Shown: in pieces, positions 7,059 through 10,897 of the stretch
Position numbering within the stretch: position 1 is the stretch's first letter
Layout: each line of letters starts with the position of its first letter
Origin: JACKGS01 sp964448015
GTDB taxonomy: Bacteria; Patescibacteriota; Saccharimonadia; Saccharimonadales; UBA7683
Reading direction: 5' to 3'
DNA length: 10,897 nucleotides
NCBI GenBank assembly: GCA_964448015.1
Contig: CAYUUV010000030.1
Span: forward strand, 1-10,897
The notes under the pieces: model-generated
Seen by the model: only the letters and a program-made list of their open reading frames with translations
The model's database searches: none
What the model was told of the DNA's origin: nothing
Program-made: the position numbers and the translations under genes

Positions 7059-7508
7059 ATGAAACGACTGGTTAGTTATATTGCAGGTTTTGGCACTCTC
7101 GCGGTGATTGTTTTCGTGGGCCTGACAGCCCAGGTGTATGCGCAAGATACCGCCGTTACTACCCCCCCGACCTCCAGCTCGATTGCTGATAAAATTTGCC
7201 AGGGCGTTATCACAACCGAGACGGGTCAGCGTAATCAGTCAACCACTGTTGCTGCCTGCGCCGAGACTGGCGAACAAAGCTTTGCCGGCCTGACCCACCG
7301 TATTATCGACATCTTCTCTATCGTAGTCGGTGCTGTATCAGTTATTATGATCATCATCGGTGGCTTCCGCTATATTATTTCTGGCGGTGATTCTACTGGT
7401 GTAACTGCCGCTAAAAACACTATTTTGTACGCTATTGTCGGCCTTGTGATAGTGCTCTTTTCACAGATCATTATCCGATTTGTGCTGAGCAACTTCCAGC
7501 CTCGCTAA
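7059..7508 (+). CDS. T4SS pilin-like protein 7
   Basis: A 149-residue protein: signal peptide (about 1-29, ending AQVYAQ), outer loop with two cysteines (DKICQG and AACAETG) that is about 15 residues longer than in gene 6, then helix one (about 82-103), loop IISGGDSTGVTAAKNTI and helix two (about 121-145). The core shares 87 identical bases with gene 6, although outer loop and C-terminus differ, suggesting gene conversion or a recent partial duplication. It lies beyond the gene 6 terminator, has a separate promoter with a probable leaderless start, and is closed by a strong terminator at 7559-7587, so it can be regulated apart from the rest. Confidence 0.8.
   Translation: MKRLVSYIAGFGTLAVIVFVGLTAQVYAQDTAVTTPPTSSSIADKICQGVITTETGQRNQSTTVAACAETGEQSFAGLTHRIIDIFSIVVGAVSVIMIIIGGFRYIISGGDSTGVTAAKNTILYAIVGLVIVLFSQIIIRFVLSNFQPR
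7305..7391 (+). repeat. 87-bp exact direct repeat, copy in pilin-like 7
   Basis: Second copy of the stretch at 6669-6755, offset by 636 bases, in the same reading frame. Confidence 0.9.
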
Positions 7509-7558
7509 ACGAGATACCCCCCTGATGATATCCGCAGCATCTTCGGCGGTAACTATTA

Positions 7559-7587
7559 AAAACAGACCCGTGTAGAGGGTCTGTTTT
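7559..7587. terminator. Bidirectional terminator between pilin 7 and hsp20
   Basis: AAAACAGACCC (7559-7569) pairs with GGGTCTGTTTT (7577-7587), 11 perfect pairs with a seven-base loop. The A tract on one side and T tract on the other let it serve both the plus-strand pilin gene and the minus-strand hsp20 gene, which converge here. Confidence 0.9.
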
Positions 7588-7606
7588 ATGATTCGCTCAG
7601 GTGCGT

Positions 7607-8101
7607 CTAGCTGATAGTAATCTTCTTAACAGTTTCTTGCTGTACTTTCGTAAAGCCGATAGTTAAGACACCGTCTTTCAAGACCGCTTCTACTTCATCT
7701 TCTTTAACTGGCACTGGTAATGCGAGTGTTCGGCTGAACTCTCCCCAGTAACATTCTTGAATGTGATAGTTTTCAGTGTCGGTTTCTTCACCACTAGAAA
7801 GTGTTCCTCGAATAGTCAGGGTATTGTCTGAGATACTGACATCAAGGTCGTCTTTGTTAACACCTGCTGTACGAGCCTTCACGTACAACTTTTCCTTTGT
7901 TTCATACACGTCAACCGCAAGCATGCCGGGCATATCTTGCATTTGCTCTTCATCCCAGTCATCATCACCAGCTGGTTGAGCTAGTGGTGTCGTGTCGGCT
8001 GGTTCGTCGGCGATACCCATTGGTGTTGTGTCGTCCAGGAAGGCAGCGGTGAGCTCATCTTCCATTAACAGATCGTTATCATTTTTTTGGCGTCGGGCCA
8101 T
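7607..8101 (-). CDS. hsp20: Hsp20 / alpha-crystallin small heat-shock protein
   Basis: A 164-residue ATP-independent holdase expected to bind unfolding proteins in the cytoplasm as an oligomer. The N-terminal 55 residues are acidic and low-complexity (EDEL, DDTTP, GDDDWDEEQ). The alpha-crystallin domain runs from about 58 to the end: LAVDVYETKEKLYVKARTAG, then ISDNTLTIRG, and the signature AVLKDGVLTIGF. The C-terminal extension is short, ending KKITIS, an IxI-like motif. I chose ATG 8101 because GGAGG lies six bases before it; the ATG at 8107 would touch the Shine-Dalgarno with no spacing. It has its own strong promoter, convergent with pilin 7 and divergent from the comF-type gene. Confidence 0.93.
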   Translation of the reverse strand: MARRQKNDNDLLMEDELTAAFLDDTTPMGIADEPADTTPLAQPAGDDDWDEEQMQDMPGMLAVDVYETKEKLYVKARTAGVNKDDLDVSISDNTLTIRGTLSSGEETDTENYHIQECYWGEFSRTLALPVPVKEDEVEAVLKDGVLTIGFTKVQQETVKKITIS

Positions 8102-8142
8102 TTCCATCCTCCACTTTTCTCGCAGTTAAATAACTAACTTGC

Positions 8143-8172
8143 ATTATAGCGGGCTATGTTTCGTTTATGCAA
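8143..8172 (-). promoter_or_regulatory. Promoter of hsp20
   Basis: On the minus strand TTGCAT (8167-8172) and a perfect TATAAT (8143-8148) are 18 bases apart, followed by a leader of about 40 bases with GGAGG before ATG 8101. No CIRCE-type inverted repeat is visible. The box overlaps the start region of the divergent comF-type gene. Confidence 0.75.
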
Positions 8173-8181
8173 TAATATGAT

Positions 8182-8889
8182 GTGAAAGCTGTTGTAAAAA
8201 TGTATATTACTCCCCTAGAAGCACTCATAACCTTCATAACTCCTCAGCGGTGTTACCTCTGTAATAATGAAGCATCCATGTTATGTGAGCACTGTCTTGA
8301 ACAAACCATTGAAGAACAAGAGTCTCGTTGTTATAAATGCAACAAATTGACAAAACAATCCCAGGTTTGCACTAGTTGCCGTACGGGTTCTCGCCTGCGT
8401 CGTGTGTGGTGGCTTGGGAGCTATCAAGGGGTTACGAAAAAGCTCATTCGAGCCATGAAGTTTGGTCGCAAGCGCGCTTACGCCCGACAGTTTGGGGAGA
8501 TCATTGCCAAAACTGTTCCTTTTCTGCCAGATGACACCATTGTGGTTCCCATTCCCACCGCTCATTCACGGGTTCGACGCCGGGGTTTTGACCAAGCGGT
8601 GCTTATTGCGCAGGCATGTGCAAGGGCGCGTAACCTGAAGATGGAATATTTACTCACGCGAGTTTCTCAGGCCGATCAAATTGGTAAAAGTCGCCTTGAA
8701 CGAATGAAGCAGATGCAAGGCAGCTTTAAAATAGCCTCTCCAAAACAGGTTGTCACCCACAAGAACATACTACTGATAGACGATGTAATTACAACCGGTG
8801 CTACCGCCGAATCTGCAGCAGCCTTGCTGCGTGAACATGGAGCACAGCATGTCGATGCAGCCGTGATTGCTCGACATCTGTTAGGATAA
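8182..8889 (+). CDS. comF: ComF family phosphoribosyltransferase-like protein
   Basis: A 235-residue protein. An N-terminal zinc-binding module shows paired CxxC sites: C24/C27 with C35/C38, and C50/C53 with C63/C66. The C-terminal type I phosphoribosyltransferase domain has the ComF motif RRRGFDQA (about 131-138) and the PRPP-binding loop ILLIDDVITTGAT (196-208). In naturally competent bacteria ComFC is needed for uptake or processing of transforming DNA; its biochemical role is not settled. No ComFA helicase is in view. The GTG start has an extended -10-like TGCAATAAT (8168-8176) five bases before it and no Shine-Dalgarno; an internal ATG at 8200 is the alternative. Next to a secretion/pilin locus it may contribute to DNA uptake, but no operon links them. 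Confidence 0.9.
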   Translation: MKAVVKMYITPLEALITFITPQRCYLCNNEASMLCEHCLEQTIEEQESRCYKCNKLTKQSQVCTSCRTGSRLRRVWWLGSYQGVTKKLIRAMKFGRKRAYARQFGEIIAKTVPFLPDDTIVVPIPTAHSRVRRRGFDQAVLIAQACARARNLKMEYLLTRVSQADQIGKSRLERMKQMQGSFKIASPKQVVTHKNILLIDDVITTGATAESAAALLREHGAQHVDAAVIARHLLG

Positions 8890-8898
8890 ATCAAAATC

Positions 8899-8907
8899 TG
8901 ATATAAT
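8899..8907 (+). promoter_or_regulatory. Extended -10 promoter upstream of GIY-YIG / tRNA-Ser unit
   Basis: TGATATAAT contains a perfect TATAAT (8902-8907) with an upstream TG. It lies 13 bases before a copy of the tRNA-Ser 5' end and was probably the original tRNA promoter. It should now also transcribe the GIY-YIG gene. Confidence 0.6.
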
Positions 8908-8919
8908 CATGCCTTGTAC

Positions 8920-8978
8920 GGAGAGGTGACCGATCACCGCCATTGGCGGGACCGCGCCGTTGGCGCTGGGTGGTTGAA
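8920..8978 (+). pseudogene. Split remnant of tRNA-Ser 5' end
   Basis: GGAGAGGTGACCGA (8920-8933) is identical to the first 14 bases of the tRNA-Ser at 9228-9241. The next tRNA bases, GTGGTTGAA, reappear at 8970-8978 after a 36-base insert. The insert region contains consecutive small hairpins: GGTGA/TCACC (8925-8938), CCGCC/GGCGG (8937-8949) and GCGCC/GGCGC (8954-8966). The copy ends on the start codon of the GIY-YIG gene. Confidence 0.65.
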
Positions 8979-9220
8979 TGAAATTTACTGTATATATACT
9001 CAAGAGCATTGCTACCAATAAATACTACATTGGACAGACGCATGATCTGAAGACAAGGTTGATCCGACACAATGCGGGCAAAAACAAGTCTACTAAATAT
9101 GCCGCTCCTTGGGCCTGTGTGTACCGTGAAGAGTATGATACCAGATCAGAAGCATTCGCCCGTGAGCAACAAATTAAACGCTACAAAGGTGGAGTGGCTT
9201 TTAAAAAACTGCTAGGATAG
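8978..9220 (+). CDS. Small GIY-YIG nuclease-domain protein
   Basis: An 80-residue single-domain protein. VYILKS (5-10) and YYIGQT (16-21) are the GIY and YIG strands; R27 in the following helix and a Glu in SEAFAREQQIK (57-67) fit the usual catalytic Arg and metal-binding Glu. It resembles the YhbQ/YazA group of UvrC-like stand-alone domains (about 80-100 residues); such proteins may cut branched or damaged DNA, but cellular roles are mostly unproven. There is no canonical Shine-Dalgarno, only GGGTGG a few bases upstream. The gene lies precisely between a partial and a complete copy of the tRNA-Ser 5' end and stops seven bases before the tRNA, so it probably arrived by insertion at this tRNA locus and shares its transcript. 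Confidence 0.88.
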   Translation: MKFTVYILKSIATNKYYIGQTHDLKTRLIRHNAGKNKSTKYAAPWACVYREEYDTRSEAFAREQQIKRYKGGVAFKKLLG

Positions 9221-9227
9221 ATGATAT

Positions 9228-9317
<90 letters not shown>

Positions 9318-9325
9318 GGAGAAGG

Positions 9326-9355
9326 CCCGGCAAAACTTTTGTTTGCCGGGTTTTC
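9326..9355 (+). terminator. Intrinsic terminator after tRNA-Ser
   Basis: CCCGGCAAA (9326-9334) pairs with TTTGCCGGG (9342-9350), followed by TTTTCTTCTT. A second foldback, TTTTCTTC/GAAGAAAA (9351-9368), follows directly. Confidence 0.85.
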
Positions 9356-9454
9356 TTCTTGAAGAAAAGGGATTTGAACCCGTTGGTTCGATCGCAAGCG
9401 TCTCTCGCAGGTGTTTACACCGAGAAAGACGTGTAGAGAGTAGTGGAGCGTTCA

Positions 9455-9471
9455 TCCCTCCCTCTCCGCCA
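9455..9471 (+). repeat. Second copy of tRNA-Ser 3' end, att-like
   Basis: These 17 bases, ending CTCTCCGCCA, are identical to 9301-9317, the T-arm/acceptor/CCA end of tRNA-Ser, including the CCA. GTTC two bases further left also matches with a two-base deletion. The copy lies 154 bases downstream of the original, and the DNA between encodes no credible gene. Confidence 0.75.
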
Positions 9472-9509
9472 TTCGACAGGCTCATGGTGAACCAGGAGGT
9501 TGTCGAATG
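9470..9509. repeat. Palindromic intergenic repeat (TTCGACA...TGTCGAA type)
   Basis: CATTCGACA (9470-9478) pairs perfectly with TGTCGAATG (9501-9509), with GGCTCA next to the left arm and CCCTGAG after the right arm. Palindromes with a TTCGACA-GGCTCA arm are a dispersed intergenic type seen in many bacteria. It starts on the last bases of the partial tRNA-Ser copy. Confidence 0.6.
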
Positions 9510-9533
9510 ACCCTGAGTATATTGAAGGGCCAG

Positions 9534-9575
9534 GAGAGGAGCGCTCCGCACTTGTGCTGGGCGTTTCTCTCTTTA
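9534..9575 (+). terminator. Long GC-rich hairpin, terminator-like
   Basis: An 18-position arm (9534-9551) pairs with 9554-9571 with one mismatch and three to four G-T wobbles around a TT loop; a short T run follows (TTTA). The wobbles favour folding of the plus-strand RNA. It lies between the tRNA-Ser debris and the promoter of the next gene. Confidence 0.5.
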
Positions 9576-9594
9576 TGAAGGAAAGATTTTACAA

Positions 9595-9623
9595 TTGTTG
9601 TTTTATACCGCTTACGATACACT
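9595..9623 (+). promoter_or_regulatory. Predicted promoter for two-TM protein, leaderless
   Basis: TTGTTG (9595-9600) and TACACT (9618-9623) are 17 bases apart; the -10 ends six bases before ATG 9630. No Shine-Dalgarno is present. Confidence 0.45.
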
Positions 9624-9629
9624 TAAAGC

Positions 9630-10175
9630 ATGGAACCGCGTGGGGCTGCAGATCAATTTATGTATCGTAATGAACAGGCTATGGCAGATGTCGAAGCGGC
9701 AACTGCTACAGCTGACTTCCCTACTATTGAATGGCAGGCTTCAGAATTTATAGACCATCAGAAGTCAGCAGGCTGGTTCTTCCTCCTGGCAGGCGGTGCA
9801 GTGGTGGCGAGCGGGTTGATGTATCTTGTTACCAGAAGTTTTTTTTCCTCAGCAGTTGTTTTACTGGCCCTTTTGGCCTTTGGCGTCGTCGCACATCAAA
9901 AACCGCGTACACTCAGATACGCCTTGCAATCAGATTCACTCTTGATAGATGCCAAACACTACAGTTACGATGATTTCAGATCATTCAGTGTCAACCAAGA
10001 AGGTGGCCTGCCAAGTATCTCGCTACTGCCCAACAAGCGTTTTGTGCCGATACTCACGGTTTACTTCCCTCCTGAAGATGGTGAAAAAATCTTTGATGCG
10101 CTTGCTGCTCACCTACCCCATGAACCGCGCCAGGGTGACGCAGTCGATCGCTTAATGAAGAAGATTCGTTTTTAG
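9630..10175 (+). CDS. Two-TM membrane protein with C-terminal PH-like domain, unknown function
   Basis: A 181-residue protein. An N-terminal cytoplasmic stretch ends in IEWQASEFIDHQKSAGWFF, followed by two close membrane helices (about 49-67 and 72-88) and a C-terminal domain beginning KPRTLRYALQSDSLLID and ending in RLMKKIRF. This layout (W...HxKS-x-W, two helices, KPRT-x-R, then a beta-rich PH-like part) recurs in CPR proteins of unknown function; I recognise the pattern from general knowledge, not a named family. The C-terminal part appears to face the cytoplasm. ATG 9630 is supported by the promoter just upstream; ATGs at 9660 and 9681 are alternatives without better signals. It is monocistronic: debris precedes it and a small hairpin (10182-10197) follows. 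Confidence 0.75.
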   Translation: MEPRGAADQFMYRNEQAMADVEAATATADFPTIEWQASEFIDHQKSAGWFFLLAGGAVVASGLMYLVTRSFFSSAVVLLALLAFGVVAHQKPRTLRYALQSDSLLIDAKHYSYDDFRSFSVNQEGGLPSISLLPNKRFVPILTVYFPPEDGEKIFDALAAHLPHEPRQGDAVDRLMKKIRF

Positions 10176-10181
10176 CCCTAG

Positions 10182-10197
10182 AAAACCACTCGGTTTT
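10182..10197 (+). terminator. Small hairpin with T run after two-TM gene
   Basis: AAAACC (10182-10187) pairs with GGTTTT (10192-10197) around ACTC. It is short and weak, but well placed seven bases after the stop codon. Confidence 0.4.
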
Positions 10198-10198
10198 G

Positions 10199-10207
10199 TG
10201 CTACACT
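10199..10207 (+). promoter_or_regulatory. Extended -10 box upstream of small ORF/hairpin
   Basis: TGCTACACT combines a TG extension with TACACT (10202-10207), the same -10 as at 9618-9623. TAGAAA, 17 bases upstream (10179-10184), is a weak -35. A transcript would begin near 10214. Confidence 0.3.
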
Positions 10208-10228
10208 TACCCCTGTTCTGTATCAAAA

Positions 10229-10315
10229 ATGCGGAAAGCACCTCAAATTTTGAAGTTTGGCGCTACTCGTTTACGGGTAGACGCCAAAACCAAGAAAATT
10301 CCAACCCAGATTTAA
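10229..10315 (+). CDS. Possible 28-residue basic peptide ORF
   Basis: ATG 10229 opens an ORF coding MRKAPQILKFGATRLRVDAK and eight more residues (TKKIPTQI) before TAA. Nine of 28 residues are Lys or Arg. It follows a possible extended -10 by about 20 bases and has no Shine-Dalgarno. The DNA also folds into a 14-pair hairpin in the middle of the frame, so an RNA role is an equal or better explanation. Without comparison to relatives this stays tentative. Confidence 0.25.
   Translation: MRKAPQILKFGATRLRVDAKTKKIPTQI
10256..10288 (+). other. Strong 14-pair hairpin in intergenic region
   Basis: TTTGGCG-CTACTCG (10256-10269) pairs with CGGGTAG-A-CGCCAAA (10274-10288), with one bulged A and a TTTA loop. 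No T run follows, so it is not a standard terminator. Around it (10176-10461) I see no other gene, only a smaller stem CAGTCT/AGACTG at 10370-10388. Confidence 0.6.
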
Positions 10316-10461
10316 AAACAAAGCATAGCGACTTTTTGTCAGTTTAAACCAGTTTTTCAAACCAAGACGCAGTCTGTTTGGAAGACTGAGAGGAGTGACA
10401 ACGAAAAGTGAAGTCTTCTGCTACTTGTGGCATAAACGAAACTGGTAGTGAGTCACGACGA

Positions 10462-10538
10462 GCACCCGTAGCTCAGCTGGATAGAGCGTCGGCTTGCGGA
10501 GCCGAAGGTCATAGGTTCAAATCCTGTCGGGTGTACCA
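10462..10538 (+). tRNA. trnR: tRNA-Arg (anticodon GCG)
   Basis: A 77-base cloverleaf: acceptor GCACCCG with CGGGTGT (a G-U pair at the end), D-arm GCTC/GAGC, anticodon stem TCGGC/GCCGA with loop TTGCGGA (anticodon GCG, reading CGC/CGU), variable loop AGGTC, T-arm ATAGG-TTCAAAT-CCTGT, discriminator A and encoded CCA. The CCA is shared with the left arm of a downstream foldback. Confidence 0.96.
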
Positions 10539-10637
10539 CGAAAATTCACTCTACTCACTCGTGGCACTGCCACGAAAAATTCACTTCGTTCATCTCGTGG
10601 CACCGCCAAAGATGAGACAACGGAGTGATTTTTTCGT
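10536..10637. repeat. Tandem palindromic repeats directly after tRNA-Arg
   Basis: CCACGA/TCGTGG pairs occur at 10536-10541 with 10559-10564, and at 10570-10575 with 10595-10600, in two similar units of about 34 bases. The junction TCGTGGCA-C-TGCCACGA (10559-10575) is itself a perfect palindrome. A larger imperfect foldback joins 10572-10595 with 10610-10637. This looks like a REP/MITE-type or degenerated att structure. Confidence 0.6.
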
Positions 10638-10703
10638 AGTTGGGCGATACGTTGCTTAGCAACTTATTGAACGGAGAAGCGTCAGCGCTAATCCTGTCAC
10701 CCG

Positions 10704-10730
10704 CCTGTCTGTCCAGCCAGGACGGACAGG
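10704..10730. repeat. GC-rich hairpin
   Basis: CCTGTCTGTCC (10704-10714) pairs with GGACGGACAGG (10720-10730), 11 pairs including one G-U, loop AGCCA. It could be a dispersed palindromic repeat; no T run follows. Confidence 0.55.
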
Positions 10731-10755
10731 GGCGTACCAGGGTGAAATCACAGAT

Positions 10756-10788
10756 AGAGATTGAAGTTCATCTCAATCTCTTTTTTGT
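10756..10788 (+). terminator. Plus-strand intrinsic terminator
   Basis: AGAGATTGA (10756-10764) pairs perfectly with TCAATCTCT (10773-10781), followed by TTTTTGTT. It probably ends the transcript that includes tRNA-Arg. Confidence 0.85.
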
Positions 10789-10795
10789 TATCATT

Positions 10796-10824
10796 AAACA
10801 AAAACTACGGGCGGAAACCCGTAG
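10796..10824 (-). terminator. Minus-strand intrinsic terminator
   Basis: CTACGGG (10805-10811) pairs perfectly with CCCGTAG (10818-10824). Read on the minus strand the stem is followed by TTTTTGTTT (plus 10796-10804). It ends a leftward transcript from beyond the right edge and converges with the terminator at 10756-10788. Confidence 0.75.
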
Positions 10825-10897
10825 AGGTTCACTGGACACCTCCTAACACCCTCGAATGAGTTTAAATCCAGTCGGTTTTAAACAGACAGCTACCCTA

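Larger units (their letters stand above)
10539..10897. other. 359-bp right end without a credible gene
   Basis: After tRNA-Arg there are palindromic repeats (10536-10637), a hairpin CCTGTCTGTCC/GGACGGACAGG (10704-10730, one G-U pair), a plus-strand terminator and a minus-strand terminator. ORFs in this stretch have no family features and overlap the foldbacks. The last 70 bases may be the 3' end of a leftward transcript entering from beyond the window. Confidence 0.55.

Noticed and set aside
8934..9227. Group I intron or homing intron in tRNA-Ser
   Set aside because: The tRNA downstream is complete and uninterrupted, and no catalytic intron core is evident; a duplication at the insertion site fits better.
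10408..10659. 83-residue ORF containing PVAQLDRAS
   Set aside because: This is the familiar false translation of a tRNA-Arg gene; the cloverleaf is clear.
10832..10844. CTGGACACCTCCT resembles the 16S rRNA 3' tail
   Set aside because: It lacks one base of the real motif, and no 16S rRNA sequence precedes it; taken as chance.
10640..10846. 68-residue ORF at the right end
   Set aside because: It runs through a hairpin and two terminators; no family features.
10340..10890. GTTTAAA-CCAG sequence at about 10341 and again at about 10860
   Set aside because: The two copies align only over a short AT-rich core with several gaps; too weak to call a repeat.

Overview
The window reads as chromosome of an ultrasmall Patescibacteria/CPR bacterium, most likely Candidatus Saccharibacteria (TM7). 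This is an inference from gene content: a VirB6-like protein and a PrgI-family protein facing a run of short VirB2/T4SS-pilin-like genes, a four-helix-bundle S23-type protein, a small GIY-YIG protein, and a two-helix membrane protein of a type common in CPR genomes. TGA is used as a normal stop, which argues against the UGA-glycine lineages (Gracilibacteria, SR1).

Layout. (1) Positions 1-480 hold a GTG-started S23/Avd-like gene bracketed by inverted arrays of an AAAATTG-type heptamer. (2) Positions 540-3960, minus strand: a virB6/trbL-like gene followed by prgI, the inner-membrane part of a type IV secretion-like machine; any virB4 ATPase gene would lie beyond the left edge. (3) Positions 4110-7508, plus strand: seven consecutive pilin-like genes. 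The first five form a tight block with start/stop overlaps. The sixth and seventh each have a promoter of their own and are separated by an intrinsic terminator; they share an 87-bp identical core. (4) A bidirectional terminator at about 7560-7587 separates the pilins from a minus-strand Hsp20 gene. (5) Divergent to hsp20 is a ComF-type phosphoribosyltransferase, then a GIY-YIG gene lodged between the promoter side and the body of a tRNA-Ser(UGA) gene; fragments of the tRNA sequence lie on both sides. (6) A two-TM hypothetical protein, a possible 28-residue ORF containing a strong hairpin, tRNA-Arg(GCG), and a right end full of foldbacks and two convergent terminators.

How it works together. 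VirB6-like (channel), PrgI (VirB3-like) and the pilin paralogues look like one divergently transcribed cell-envelope apparatus, of the kind suspected in these epibiotic bacteria for DNA or protein exchange, or for host contact. The pilins share a signal peptide, a two-cysteine loop and two TM helices, but differ in tails and control, suggesting one main subunit plus specialised minor ones. Several genes without a Shine-Dalgarno have a -10-like box only 5-7 nt before the start codon, suggesting leaderless mRNAs; genes further along transcripts use AAGGAG/GGAGG sites.
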